A stretch of DNA of 64,000 nucleotides from Sphingobacteriales bacterium (GCA_004144175.1 SEFT01000013.1:62001-126000), one strand, 5' to 3'. Counted from the stretch's first letter, positions 1 through 9,461 are shown. Numbers and translations: made by a program. Notes: generated by a model from the sequence alone, not told the origin.

Positions 1-1
1 G

Positions 2-796
2 GTTAAGTTCACCGCGAGTCCTCACTCGCCCGGCCCCGCTTATATAGCTGTTGCCTTCCAGGGAGTGATAGGTGCTTTGCTCTACCGAATCATACCCAGC
101 TTCTCCATTGCGTCGGTTGTCTTTGCGATAACTGCTATGGTGGAGTCGGCAACACAGAAGCTATTGGTAATGACGCTGATATTCGGCAAGTCGATATGGG
201 CGGCACTGGACGGATTGTACAACAGCATCAATAAAGATTTTGGCGGCCCCGATGCGCCTTCCTTCAGTATGTGGGTCATCGGTGTTTATATAGCTGTATA
301 TGCTGTGTGGGGCCTGCTGATAGGGCTATGGATAGCCGGGCTGCCTCGCCGTATAGAACAGCAATCAGCAGCGATACGCGACCAGTTTCATACATGGAAG
401 TCCGGCAGTACGGAGATACCGGTACCCGCTAGGAAAAGAAAGAACAAATTGCTGTTTCTGTTGTTGATATTGGTAATGATTGTGACTGTATTCCTTACGG
501 CTAATATTACAAACGGTACCGATCAGGCATATTATATCATTGCACGCACGTTATTAGTATTGCTGCTTTTGTTTGGAGTGGTAAACCCACTCTTGAAATG
601 GGCGCTGCAACGCTGGGCCGGCAATAAAAAAAGCAAAGCAGAATTACAGTCGCTGCTAGATATGATGCCTGAGTTACGTGGCTACATTGCACCCTCCTAT
701 CACCTGGCAAAAATGCAGCACAACGGACTGAAACGCTATACCGCTTTTCTGATGATACTTATAGTTATAACACTGCAACCTACGAATGAACATTAA
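2..796 (+). CDS. Integral membrane protein, 5' end outside window (possibly ECF S-component-like)
   Basis: The reading frame is open to the left edge, so the true start lies outside the window; a GTG at 65 is only an internal candidate. The visible 264 residues hold about five hydrophobic segments (around visible residues 13-35, 40-60, 89-113, 150-168 and 179-198) and a basic cytoplasmic-looking linker with the run ARKRKNK. The early stretch with SPHSPGPAY and then ESATQKLLVMTLIFGKS is loosely reminiscent of substrate-binding S components of ECF vitamin/metal transporters, but I do not recognise a named family. The stop overlaps the NTPase gene by 11 bases, so the two are probably translated together, with a MobA-like gene next. 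A role linked to cofactor or metal handling is inference from these neighbours only. Confidence 0.7.
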   Translation, partial: VKFTASPHSPGPAYIAVAFQGVIGALLYRIIPSFSIASVVFAITAMVESATQKLLVMTLIFGKSIWAALDGLYNSINKDFGGPDAPSFSMWVIGVYIAVYAVWGLLIGLWIAGLPRRIEQQSAAIRDQFHTWKSGSTEIPVPARKRKNKLLFLLLILVMIVTVFLTANITNGTDQAYYIIARTLLVLLLLFGVVNPLLKWALQRWAGNKKSKAELQSLLDMMPELRGYIAPSYHLAKMQHNGLKRYTAFLMILIVITLQPTNEH

Positions 797-1280
797 TAAG
801 ATATACATATTCACAGGGGCCATTCACAGTGGCAAGACGACCACATTGCAAACATGGCTGCGCAATAAGGAGCTAAACGTGGGCGGCATACTGGCCCCCG
901 ATGTAGATGGCGCCAGGCGTCTGTATGATATTGCGCGCAACAAGTTTCACGATTTTGAGATGACTACTGATCATCCTACAGATGATATACTGATGGTGGG
1001 CAAGTATCGTTTCAGCAAAGAAACATTTGCTACTGCACGCGACATCATGCTACGAACAATTAAAGAAAACCCTGAATGGATGATCGTAGATGAACTGGGC
1101 AAGCTGGAACTGGAAGACGAAGGGTTAGAACCTGCACTTACAGACGTTATCAACTACTACAAAAGCGATGAAGCAAAAGGCAGGCTGATACTTGTAGTGC
1201 GCGATCATCTACGAGACAATGCAATAGACAAATACGGCCTTAGCTCAGACATGATGTTGCACAAAACCTTCTTCGAATGA
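786..1280 (+). CDS. THEP1-like P-loop NTPase
   Basis: A 164-residue protein with a Walker A motif near the N-terminus (GAIHSGKTT, residues about 11-19), the family-typical GGILAPDVDGARRLYDI block after it, and a Walker B-like IVDELGKLELEDEG around residues 98-111. This layout is that of the small nucleoside-triphosphatase family related to THEP1 (COG1618/DUF2478-like), which hydrolyses NTPs in vitro and has no settled physiological role. The ATG lies inside the end of the preceding membrane gene, and the stop overlaps the next gene in the ATGA arrangement. Such coupling suggests equal amounts of the three proteins. The substrate is unknown. Confidence 0.8.
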   Translation: MNINKIYIFTGAIHSGKTTTLQTWLRNKELNVGGILAPDVDGARRLYDIARNKFHDFEMTTDHPTDDILMVGKYRFSKETFATARDIMLRTIKENPEWMIVDELGKLELEDEGLEPALTDVINYYKSDEAKGRLILVVRDHLRDNAIDKYGLSSDMMLHKTFFE

Positions 1281-1873
1281 GTAAGTTATATGGCTTGGTA
1301 GTTTGCGGCGGGAAAAGCAGCCGTATGGGAACCGACAAAAGTATGTTGGATTATCATGGGCAGCCGCAGCGTTACCATCTGTGCGATATGCTTTCGTCGC
1401 TTTGCGAACGCGTTTTTATTTCCTGCAACGAACAGCAGTCACCGTCTATTCCCGGGCAATATGCTGTTGTTACGGACGCTCCAGAATATGCTGATGCCGG
1501 GCCAATGACAGCGGTGTTAAGCGCTTTCAATGCACATCCTAATGCAGATTTTTTGGTGGTTGGTTGCGACTACCCATTTATTTCTAAACAAGACTTATTG
1601 GAGTTATTTAATGTATCGTATGATGCATTAAATACCGCCGCTTTTTACAACAGTACTTTTAGTTGCTACGAACCATTGCTCGCCATATATCGATCAGATG
1701 CCCGTGAAAGACTACAAGATAATTTCAAGCGCTCAAGACATTCTTTGAGTCGGTTTTTGCTCGATATAGATGCATCACGCATAATTCCTCGTAAATCAGA
1801 GACCATTAAAAGTGTCGATACCTATGAAGAGTATGCTGAAGCGAAAGATATAATTGAGAATATAGACCCATAA
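1277..1873 (+). CDS. mobA: MobA-like molybdenum cofactor guanylyltransferase family protein
   Basis: A 198-residue nucleotidyltransferase of the MobA/GT-A type. The N-terminus carries the NTP-binding signature VCGGKSSRMGTDKSML (residues about 9-24; consensus GGxSxRMGxDK), and the metal-binding stretch CDYPFIS lies at about residues 97-103. MobA attaches GMP to molybdopterin to form the guanine dinucleotide cofactor; members of this superfamily can also act on other nucleotidyl acceptors such as cobinamide or CMP-pterin. Length matches MobA (about 190-200). The start overlaps the stop of the NTPase gene by four bases (ATGA). No molybdoenzyme or other moa/moe gene is visible here, so the exact substrate is uncertain. 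Confidence 0.75.
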   Translation: MSKLYGLVVCGGKSSRMGTDKSMLDYHGQPQRYHLCDMLSSLCERVFISCNEQQSPSIPGQYAVVTDAPEYADAGPMTAVLSAFNAHPNADFLVVGCDYPFISKQDLLELFNVSYDALNTAAFYNSTFSCYEPLLAIYRSDARERLQDNFKRSRHSLSRFLLDIDASRIIPRKSETIKSVDTYEEYAEAKDIIENIDP

Positions 1874-2192
1874 TTAAATGGTCCAATATCGCTTTCCCTA
1901 CCTTATATCACTACGTGGCTAAAACTCATCAACACACTGTAAAGCTATACACAAGCCGTACAACAGCTAATCCACAACTCCAACCAAAAGCTGGATCACG
2001 CATTAAACAATTCCCCTCACGCTGTTACAGATACCGAAAAAGACGAGCTCCCCATAATCAATTTCAGAATTCATTTTCCATTTTTTGCTATAACCTGAGA
2101 ATCAAACAATTACATACTAGTATACACGCAAAATAGTATAAGTTAATTTTTAGGCACAATATTCCAGACTGTGAGGAAACTTCTACTTTTTT
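1874..2192. other. Intergenic region, no gene recognised
   Basis: About 320 bases between the MobA-like gene and the large secreted protein. An open frame of 73 codons (1915-2136) is rich in H, K, R, T and Q, matches no family I know and has no hydrophobic or domain-like pattern, so I treat it as chance. The right half is AT-rich (TATAAGTTAATTTTTAG around 2136-2153) and probably contains the promoter of the downstream gene, but no clean TAnnTTTG element is visible. Confidence 0.5.
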
Positions 2193-5100
2193 ATGAGACC
2201 CTTTTTTACCATGCTCAAATGTATTTTTGTTATTGTCGCCATGTTGCCAATTTCTACGACGGCCATCGCGAAGACTCCCGAATCACCGGCCTCTGCTAAA
2301 ATTGCACTCACTGAGAACAAAGGCCAGGTTGTAGATCAGTTCAGGAAACCGCGTACGGATATCGATTTTAAATTGTCAGGTGGAGGTGTAAACATTTTTA
2401 TTGGTGATGGGCAAATCCATTATCAATGGTATAGGAATAGCAAGCCCGGGAATACCGTAACAAAGGAACCCGGCATTAGTAGCAAAGACGAGTCCCTAAA
2501 ACGATACCAGGACGGCGCCGAAATGAACGCATACAGGCTCGATATGATACTTGTCGGCGCTAATCCTAATGCCGAGATCATAAAAGAAGAGAAACAGTCC
2601 TATTTCGAGAACTATTATCTGGCTCAATACACAGGTACAGCATTTACTTTCAACAAAGCTACATACAAAGACATTTATCCTAATATTGATTGGGTATTAT
2701 ACACAACAAGCGGCCAGCTAAAATATGATTTTGTAGTACACCCCGGTGGAGATCCGAAACAGATCAAACTAAAATACGAAGGTGCAACAGCTATGGAGAT
2801 GAAAGGCGGTGCTGTCGTTGCCAGGACGCCACTTGGTAATATCACCGAGCAAAAGCCTTATAGCTACGATGCAGTAACCGGAAAAGAGATTGCTTCCTCT
2901 TTCACACTGGATGGTCACACACTCTCATTCAACATCAGGTCAGAGGTAAACCATGATCTAGTTATTGACCCACTCCTGAACTGGGCTACATACTATGGTA
3001 GTACCGAAGATGAAATGGCAGAAGACGTAGTGACCAATAGTGCAGGACATATCTTTATGTGCGGCTGGACAACAAGCTTTACTAATATGGCCACCACAGG
3101 CGTACACCAAACAACTCTAAATGCGGTTACGTCCGATATAGATGCTTTTATAGTAAAAATGACGGATGCTAATACACGTGCTTGGGCTACCTATTACGGT
3201 GGCGGCGCTCAGGATTGGCTTTATAGCGCAGCCATTGATCCGGCAGGTAGCTTATATTTCGCCGGAGAAACAAAGACTTATACCGGTCTTGCAAGCACGG
3301 GTGCGCACCAGCTAGACAACGGTGGCCTTTTCGACGTACTGGTCGTAAAAATTGACCCCACCGATGGAACCCGTATGTGGAGCACCTATATAGGCGGCTC
3401 GGGAGATGATGATGGATATGTGAATTGCGATGCTGAAGGTAATGTGTACCTATGTGGCGAAACCTGGAGCAATACGGGTATTGCAACTGCAGGTTCGCAC
3501 CAGCCTGCACTCAGCGGAGGCAGAGATGGCTATTTGATCAAACTGTCGCAGCATGGCGCCCGCATTTGGGGTACCTACTTCGGAGGCACGGACCATGATG
3601 CCGCGCAAAATGTAGTTTTCGATACGTCAAATAATGTGATCATCTGCGGTGCTACAAGAAGTACCAGCGGTATTGCTACCTCAGGGTCTCATCAGAGTAC
3701 ATGGGGCGGTGGTGGATGGGGCGATGGCTTTCTAGCAAAATTCACAAATACGGGCTCACTAATATGGTCTACTTACTATGGTGGCACGGCCGAAGACGCT
3801 TTCCGCGATTTGGCTTCTGATACAGCAGGCAACATATATGTCAGTGGATACGCGTCCAGTACTTCTAACATTGCCAGTAGTGGTGCCTACCAGTCCACTC
3901 TAAATGGCGCATACGATGCTATTCTGGTGAAGTTCAATGGATCGGGGGTAAGGCAATGGGGTACCTATTATGGCGGAAATATAGAGGAAGGCGGTTACGG
4001 GATAGCGCTGAATACAGACGGACATATATTTCTCTATGGTGTTTCCAGCAGTACCACGGGCTTAGTTCCGGCTAATGGACTGCACACTACAGCGGCAGGC
4101 AACGGAGATGCCTTCCTTGCAGAGTTCGATAATAATGGTATGTTGTGGTGGTCCACTTACTTTGGTGGCGCGGGAATAGAAAATGACTGGACTATGCCCG
4201 TTGGCAACAGCGGCGGTGGATATAGAGGTACCGGTGGCAATATAAATATCAACAACGGCAAACTGTACTTTGTAGGAGGCACCAATAGTACCTCTGGCAT
4301 TGCTACCCCAGGCGCCTATCAATCCGTATTGAATAATAATCCGCCACCGTATACTTCCGATCCGTCTAATTTCGATGGATACCTTACATGCTGGCAGGTT
4401 GGCGATACGCTTATCGGCATCAACGAACCTTTTACAGATACTATTGTCTGTCTTGGTAGCACTATCACACTCAATTACAGCATCACCGGTCAATACGGTG
4501 CCGGAAATGTATTTACAGCGCAACTATCAGACACGAACGGCACCTTTGCCTTGCCTATAAATTTGGGCAGCATAACTTCGACAAATGCCGGTTCCATCCT
4601 GGCTACGATACCTGATAATATACCGCCAAGTTCTAAATATCATATACGCATAGTGAGTTCCCTTCCCTGGCGCAGCAGCAGCTGTGGCTGCGCTACCATT
4701 ACTGTCGCGGCTTATCCTGACCTTATAGCTTCTACGGATAGCATTATATGCGCAGGACCTAATGCAACGCTGCAGCTTAAAGCAACAACGACTTTTAGCG
4801 GACCGCTCACATATAAATGGACGGGCAACGGAACATATAGCTTCAATTCGACTTTGCAAAATCCGGTAATTACTCCGGTTGAGTTTCAAAGAACAGGTAC
4901 ATATATAGTTGCCGCATCAAACAAGGGATGTACCACTTATGACACTTTAGAGGTATTGGTCAGGCCCAACGTCGTAATAACTTCGATTGGCTATAATAAC
5001 CCTGTATGTGAAGATGGCGTACTCATGCTAAACGCAAATGCGCTTCCAGCAGGAGCTACTTTTTCCTGGAGTGGTCCTGGCGGCTTTACATCGTCCGATC

Positions 5101-5747
5101 AAAATCCGCTGGTTGACACAAGTGCAACGATGCCGATGGCAGGCATATATAAGGTTACGGCAGCACTAGACGGTTGTATCTCACCGGTTGATTCAATCAA
5201 CGTAGTAGTAAGGCCTGCACCAGCTGTAAGCATTACCGCAAACCCGGGCTTGGCTGTAAGCCCATCGCAACAGGTAACCTTTACTGCTACGGCTGCCCAT
5301 GTTGGTATAGCGCCTAGATATCAATGGTACAAGAACGGACTCATACTTACAGGAGAAACGAATGCAACATTGATAACTGATGGATTATACTTCTCTGACC
5401 AGATAAGTGTCGACGTCGTAACAGAAGATTCCTGCGCCATACAAATGACAATCTCAGACACTGTCACTATCGGGCATCCAACAGGCTTAGACAACAGCAA
5501 TAATCCCAGGGCAATAAGCCTTTACCCCAACCCTAACAAAGGAAGCTTTAAGATAGCCGGCATTACAGATAATGAACTATACGGAGAAATAACTAACACT
5601 GTTGGCCGGGTGGTATATCGTGACCAGATAAAGCAGACATCCGGAGAAATAAATATGGACACCAGACTACCGCAAGGCGTATACCTGTTAAGATTGTCGA
5701 ATAGGGACGGCTTCAATCAAACAGTAAAGTTTACAATAACAGAATAA
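2193..5747 (+). CDS. Secreted SBBP-repeat protein with T9SS type A C-terminal sorting domain
   Basis: A 1184-residue exported protein. A signal peptide occupies residues 1-26 (cleavage likely after TAIA). Residues about 35-260 form the N-terminal domain that usually precedes SBBP repeats in Bacteroidota (ENKGQVVDQ at the start). From about 265 to 740 there are at least seven beta-propeller-like repeats built on a W-[AGS]-TYYGG core followed by D..  (A/D)xxxVV...GNIYxxGxT and AF(I/L)VK; these are SBBP repeats. The middle-to-C-terminal part contains PKD/Ig-like segments with Cys pairs. The last 75 residues (ISLYPNPNKGSF to the end) are a T9SS type A sorting domain, so the protein is exported by the type IX system and probably surface-attached. 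Its ligand is unknown. A strong hairpin terminator follows 24 bases after the stop. Confidence 0.9.
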   Translation: MRPFFTMLKCIFVIVAMLPISTTAIAKTPESPASAKIALTENKGQVVDQFRKPRTDIDFKLSGGGVNIFIGDGQIHYQWYRNSKPGNTVTKEPGISSKDESLKRYQDGAEMNAYRLDMILVGANPNAEIIKEEKQSYFENYYLAQYTGTAFTFNKATYKDIYPNIDWVLYTTSGQLKYDFVVHPGGDPKQIKLKYEGATAMEMKGGAVVARTPLGNITEQKPYSYDAVTGKEIASSFTLDGHTLSFNIRSEVNHDLVIDPLLNWATYYGSTEDEMAEDVVTNSAGHIFMCGWTTSFTNMATTGVHQTTLNAVTSDIDAFIVKMTDANTRAWATYYGGGAQDWLYSAAIDPAGSLYFAGETKTYTGLASTGAHQLDNGGLFDVLVVKIDPTDGTRMWSTYIGGSGDDDGYVNCDAEGNVYLCGETWSNTGIATAGSHQPALSGGRDGYLIKLSQHGARIWGTYFGGTDHDAAQNVVFDTSNNVIICGATRSTSGIATSGSHQSTWGGGGWGDGFLAKFTNTGSLIWSTYYGGTAEDAFRDLASDTAGNIYVSGYASSTSNIASSGAYQSTLNGAYDAILVKFNGSGVRQWGTYYGGNIEEGGYGIALNTDGHIFLYGVSSSTTGLVPANGLHTTAAGNGDAFLAEFDNNGMLWWSTYFGGAGIENDWTMPVGNSGGGYRGTGGNININNGKLYFVGGTNSTSGIATPGAYQSVLNNNPPPYTSDPSNFDGYLTCWQVGDTLIGINEPFTDTIVCLGSTITLNYSITGQYGAGNVFTAQLSDTNGTFALPINLGSITSTNAGSILATIPDNIPPSSKYHIRIVSSLPWRSSSCGCATITVAAYPDLIASTDSIICAGPNATLQLKATTTFSGPLTYKWTGNGTYSFNSTLQNPVITPVEFQRTGTYIVAASNKGCTTYDTLEVLVRPNVVITSIGYNNPVCEDGVLMLNANALPAGATFSWSGPGGFTSSDQNPLVDTSATMPMAGIYKVTAALDGCISPVDSINVVVRPAPAVSITANPGLAVSPSQQVTFTATAAHVGIAPRYQWYKNGLILTGETNATLITDGLYFSDQISVDVVTEDSCAIQMTISDTVTIGHPTGLDNSNNPRAISLYPNPNKGSFKIAGITDNELYGEITNTVGRVVYRDQIKQTSGEINMDTRLPQGVYLLRLSNRDGFNQTVKFTITE

Positions 5748-5770
5748 ATCATAGTACTGCTGAGTATAAC

Positions 5771-5794
5771 AAAGGCCGCTTTATTGCGGCCTTT
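5771..5794. terminator. Bidirectional rho-independent terminator
   Basis: A perfect 9-bp stem (AAAGGCCGC / GCGGCCTTT) with a six-base loop lies between two converging genes. T-rich sequence follows on the plus strand (GTTGTTTATTG) and the stem's A-run gives U's on the minus strand, so it can serve both. Confidence 0.85.
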
Positions 5795-5818
5795 GTTGTT
5801 TATTGTTATCTACTATAA

Positions 5819-6793
5819 TTACCAACCCAGTATATAGGCAAATATCAGTGGCGCTACGATCGTAGCATCGCTTTCAACAATGAACTTCGGCGTTGTAATG
5901 TCCAGTTTACCCCAGGTAATTTTTTCGTTTGGCACCGCACCGCTGTACGAACCGTATGAAGTAGTGCTGTCGCTTATCTGGCAGAAGTAGCTCCAGAATG
6001 GCACATCGTGCATTTCCAGATCCTGATATAGCATAGGCACCACGCATATCGGGAAGTCGCCTGCAATACCACCACCTATCTGGAAGAAGCCTATACCCTT
6101 GCCCGAGCAATTAGCACGGTACCAATCGGCCAGCCAGGTCATATAGTCTATACCGCTCTTCATAGTGGTGCTCTTCATTTCGCCTTTTATGCAGTAAGAC
6201 GCGAAGATGTTGCCCATCGTGCTGTCTTCCCATCCCGGGCATACGATCGGCAGGTTCTTTTCAGCAGCAGCCAACATCCAGCTATGCTTCGGGTCTATCT
6301 CATAGTCAGGCTTCATTACTTCGCTCAGCAGCAGCTTGTACATATACTCATGCGGAAAGTAGCGCTCACCTTTTTCATCGGCATCCTTCCAAAGCTTTAC
6401 TATATGCTTCTGTATACGGCGGAAAGCTTCTTCCTCTGGTATGCAAGTATCCGTTACACGGTTAAACCCATCTTCAAGCAGCGCCCACTCATCCTGCGGG
6501 CTCAGGTCGCGGTAGTTTGGTACGCGCTTATAGTGCGTATGCGCTACCAGGTTCATGATGTCTTCTTCCAGGTTGGCGCCGGTACAGCTTATTATTTGCA
6601 CCTTATCCTGGCGTATCATTTCTGCCAATGATATACCCAGTTCAGCGGTACTCATAGCGCCGGCCAGTGTTATCATCATTTTACCGTTCTCCATCAAATG
6701 CGTCTCATAACCTTTAGCCGCATCCACAAGCGCCGCTGCGTTGAAGTGGCGATAATGATGTTGTATGAATTGAGAAACCGGACCTTTGTTCAT
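5819..6793 (-). CDS. Deoxyhypusine synthase-like family protein
   Basis: A 324-residue protein of the deoxyhypusine synthase (DHS) superfamily. DHS moves the aminobutyl group of spermidine to a lysine with NAD as cofactor. The catalytic lysine environment of eukaryotic DHS (WGK) is retained as NEKITWGKLD, with Lys at residue 296, and the preceding glycine-rich GGGIAGDFP (about 242-250) matches the NAD-binding part. Other family blocks are TLAGAMSTAELG (about 42-53) and CTGANLEED (about 70-78). Bacteria have no eIF5A, so members of this group are thought to make other polyamine products (homospermidine-like chemistry) or to modify an unknown target; which applies here cannot be read from sequence. 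Codirectional with citrate synthase upstream but separated by a terminator. Confidence 0.85.
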   Translation of the reverse strand: MNKGPVSQFIQHHYRHFNAAALVDAAKGYETHLMENGKMMITLAGAMSTAELGISLAEMIRQDKVQIISCTGANLEEDIMNLVAHTHYKRVPNYRDLSPQDEWALLEDGFNRVTDTCIPEEEAFRRIQKHIVKLWKDADEKGERYFPHEYMYKLLLSEVMKPDYEIDPKHSWMLAAAEKNLPIVCPGWEDSTMGNIFASYCIKGEMKSTTMKSGIDYMTWLADWYRANCSGKGIGFFQIGGGIAGDFPICVVPMLYQDLEMHDVPFWSYFCQISDSTTSYGSYSGAVPNEKITWGKLDITTPKFIVESDATIVAPLIFAYILGW

Positions 6794-6842
6794 AAAATAT
6801 GTATTGTGTTGTTTTGGTTGATGTCTTTTATCTTAAAAACTG

Positions 6843-6865
6843 AGAGACGCCACAAGTGCGTCTCT
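6843..6865 (-). terminator. Terminator after citrate synthase
   Basis: Read on the minus strand, an 8-bp perfect stem AGAGACGC / GCGTCTCT with a 7-base loop lies about 28 bases past the citrate synthase stop and is followed by CAGTTTTT. It separates the citrate synthase transcript from the DHS-like gene. Confidence 0.75.
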
Positions 6866-6892
6866 TAGTATGGTTTGAATATCAGTATAGTA

Positions 6893-8212
6893 TTACGCTA
6901 CTTTTTCGCCTTCAGCTATAGCTTTCTTTACCCACTCCGTAGTAATCGACTTCGGACGCTCGATCGGGAAGCCCAGTGCACGGTCCCAGCAAAGGCTGGC
7001 CAGTACACCCAGTGCGCGCGACACGCCGAACAGTACGGTATAGAAATCTTCTTCTACCAGGCCGTAGTGCTTCAGCAATGCGCCTGAGTGTGCATCTACG
7101 TTAGGCCATGGGTTTTTGATCTTACCTGTGTTCTCCAATATTGGCGGCGCTACTTCATACACGTTCCATACGGTTTGTACCACTGGGTCGTTCGGGCAAT
7201 GTTTCTTCGCAAACTCCATCTGTGCAGTAAAGCGAGGGTCAGTCTTACGCAGTACAGCGTGTCCGTATCCCGGTACTACTTTACCTTCCGTCAGGGTTTT
7301 CTTTATGTAATCAGCTATCTGCTCTTTAGTAGGCGCTTCAGTGTTCAGGTCTTTTTGCATTTCCTCTATCCAGCGGATCACTTCCTGATTGGCCAGTCCG
7401 TGCAGCGGGCCTGCCAGACCAGTCATGCCGGCAGCAAACGACAGGTAAGGATCGCTCAGTGCAGAACCTACCAGGTGCGTAGCATGTGCCGATACGTTAC
7501 CACCTTCGTGGTCGGCGTGGATGGTCAGATACAAGCGCATCAGTTCTTTAAAGCTTTCGTTGTCGAAGCCCATCATGTGTGCAAAGTTTGCGCTCCAGTC
7601 AAGCATACCATCCGGCTGGATGTGCTCACCGTTTTTATATTTACGACGGTAGATGTAAGCAGCTACGCGAGGCAGGCGTGCTATCAGCGTCATTGTATCT
7701 TCGTAGGTATATGACCAGTATTCTTTTTTGCTGATGCCGTCGTTGTAGGCTTTAGCAAATTTAGACTCGGTTTGCAGTGCCAGGATAGCAACGCAGAACT
7801 GCGTCATAGGGTGTGTAGTTACAGGCAGCGCTTCGATAGAATCGAATACGTGATTGGGAACGTGTGAGCGGCGTGCCCATGTAGCTGTTATATGGTCCAC
7901 ATCTTCCTGCGAAGGTACTTCACCGATCAGCATCAGATGAAAAAGACCTTCAGGCAGCGGCTCATTACCACCTTCAGCCTTAGGCAGCTTATCCCTCAGT
8001 TCAGGGATAGAAAAACCACGGAAACGAATACCCTCGTTAGAGTCCAGCAACGATGTCTCTGTAACAAGGCCCGGTATACCACGCATACCCTGGTAGGCCT
8101 GCGCAAGTGTCACCTCACCTATTTTCATGTCACCATGTTGCTCAATAATGCTTTTGATCTCTTTGAGTTGTTCGTCAGCCTTGGCTTTGAAGCTGTCTTT
8201 AATGTAGCCCAT
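6893..8212 (-). CDS. gltA: Citrate synthase, mitochondrial/eukaryote-like type
   Basis: A 439-residue citrate synthase that condenses oxaloacetate and acetyl-CoA at the entry of the TCA cycle. All three catalytic residues are present: His235 in IHADHEGGN, His318 in PGYGHAVL and Asp373 in NVDAHSG. The block [20 protein letters not shown] followed by [18 protein letters not shown] is much closer to the mitochondrial enzyme family than to the usual hexameric bacterial GltA, and the N-terminal zinc-binding domain of E. coli GltA is absent. The start ATG at 8212 fits the family N-terminus. It is a single-gene unit with a TAnnTTTG -7 element about 50 bases upstream and its own terminator. Confidence 0.95.
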   Translation of the reverse strand: MGYIKDSFKAKADEQLKEIKSIIEQHGDMKIGEVTLAQAYQGMRGIPGLVTETSLLDSNEGIRFRGFSIPELRDKLPKAEGGNEPLPEGLFHLMLIGEVPSQEDVDHITATWARRSHVPNHVFDSIEALPVTTHPMTQFCVAILALQTESKFAKAYNDGISKKEYWSYTYEDTMTLIARLPRVAAYIYRRKYKNGEHIQPDGMLDWSANFAHMMGFDNESFKELMRLYLTIHADHEGGNVSAHATHLVGSALSDPYLSFAAGMTGLAGPLHGLANQEVIRWIEEMQKDLNTEAPTKEQIADYIKKTLTEGKVVPGYGHAVLRKTDPRFTAQMEFAKKHCPNDPVVQTVWNVYEVAPPILENTGKIKNPWPNVDAHSGALLKHYGLVEEDFYTVLFGVSRALGVLASLCWDRALGFPIERPKSITTEWVKKAIAEGEKVA

Positions 8213-8259
8213 AAACGATTATGTTATTAAGATGGTATTGAAGAAATTTCTGAACTTGA

Positions 8260-8267
8260 CAAAGGTA
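8260..8267 (-). promoter_or_regulatory. Putative -7 promoter element of citrate synthase
   Basis: On the minus strand the sequence TACCTTTG matches the Bacteroidota -7 consensus TAnnTTTG exactly and lies 48 bases upstream of the citrate synthase ATG. No convincing TTTG -33 element at the right spacing was seen. Confidence 0.45.
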
Positions 8268-8356
8268 ACAAAACAGAGATACCTTTTTGACGCCTCAATA
8301 ATAAATAATAATAAACAGATTATAGACACTAACGGATAGATAACTTTTTGTGTAAT

Positions 8357-9436
8357 CTATAGGTTGATGAAGGCTATATCGGCATCGGTACCAAAGGCTT
8401 CTGCCACCCTGGTGCTGTGCGTATCGGTCAGTATCACCTGCCCGAAACCCGGGCCGCGAATGATGCGCAGTAAGGCTTCCATCCTATTTTGGTCGAGCTT
8501 TTCAAATATATCATCTAGCAATAATATGGGCAGATGGCCCTGCTCCATACTCAAGTAGGCATACTGGGCCAGTTTCAGCGCAAACAGAAAACTTTTCTTC
8601 TGCCCCTGCGAGGCAAATTGCTTTAAAGTGATGTCGTTGAGCAGAAAATTCCAGTCGTCTTTGTGGATGCCCCGAAGCGTACGCTGCATACGCAGGTCGT
8701 GCTCCAGCCCCCTGTCCAGCCATTCGGCCAGCGGCTTTTGCGAAATATCGCTTTCGTACACTACGTTGATCACTTCTTTGCCGCCACATAGCTGCTGGTA
8801 AAAGTTTTCGAGCAATGGCAGGAACCGCGCCAGGAACACCTTACGGCGCTGGTAGATGTATGTACCATCGCCCACCAGTTGCGCATTATAATACTCCAAC
8901 GATGTACGGTCGGTCGATGGGTTAAATGCCTGCATCTTCAGCCAGGCATTGCGTTGCAACAGCACTTTCTGATAGTGTATCAACCGCTCTAAGTATTCGC
9001 GGTCGGTTTGGCTTAATATCCCGTCCATCCACTTCCGCCTTAGCTCGCTGCCGTCATTTATCAACTCCATATCGTCTGGAGCTATCATTACCGCAGCATA
9101 CTTGCCTATGTGGTCGGTCAGTTTCTCGTATTCTACCCCACCTGTAGCTATTTCTTTTTTACCCTGCTTCCATTTACAGCTGATCACCTCTTCGCGTTCT
9201 TCGTCTTTGTTGAAAATGCCCTCTATCCTGAAGCCATCCGTGCCGCTTTGCACCGAATGTTGCTGGTAGGAACTGAAATAACTCTTGGTGTAGCAGAGGT
9301 AATACACAGCATCCAGCAGGTTGGTTTTACCGCTGCCATTAGGGCCTGTAATGCAGGTTACCGACGATGTAAAGCTGAATGAACCCGTATGGTAATTGCG
9401 AAACTGGAGTAATGTTATTTTCTTTAAGGTGTTCAA
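8357..9436 (-). CDS. recF: DNA replication and repair protein RecF
   Basis: RecF, an SMC-like ATPase that loads RecA at gaps with RecO and RecR. The N-terminus has the typical LKKITLLQFRNY, then Walker A GPNGSGKTNLLDAVYYL. The C-terminal ABC parts are present: FASQGQKKSFLFALKLAQ (signature region) and LLLDDIFEKLDQNR (Walker B and D loop). The longest frame starts at a GTG at 9472, adding 12 residues before the conserved start; that GTG overlaps a perfect minus-strand TAAATTTG promoter box, so I prefer the TTG at 9436, giving 359 residues, close to the normal RecF length. Divergent from pdhA with almost no spacer. Confidence 0.9.
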   Translation of the reverse strand: MNTLKKITLLQFRNYHTGSFSFTSSVTCITGPNGSGKTNLLDAVYYLCYTKSYFSSYQQHSVQSGTDGFRIEGIFNKDEEREEVISCKWKQGKKEIATGGVEYEKLTDHIGKYAAVMIAPDDMELINDGSELRRKWMDGILSQTDREYLERLIHYQKVLLQRNAWLKMQAFNPSTDRTSLEYYNAQLVGDGTYIYQRRKVFLARFLPLLENFYQQLCGGKEVINVVYESDISQKPLAEWLDRGLEHDLRMQRTLRGIHKDDWNFLLNDITLKQFASQGQKKSFLFALKLAQYAYLSMEQGHLPILLLDDIFEKLDQNRMEALLRIIRGPGFGQVILTDTHSTRVAEAFGTDADIAFINL

Positions 9437-9461
9437 GCAGGAAAAGGAACGAAAGTTTTTA

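Noticed and set aside
1915-2136. 73-codon open frame upstream of the SBBP protein
   Set aside because: Composition is rich in H, K, R, T and Q with no domain, no signal or membrane pattern, and no clear ribosome or promoter signal.
7088-7714. 208-codon frame antisense to citrate synthase
   Set aside because: It follows the codon pattern of the true gene on the other strand and has no recognisable domain.
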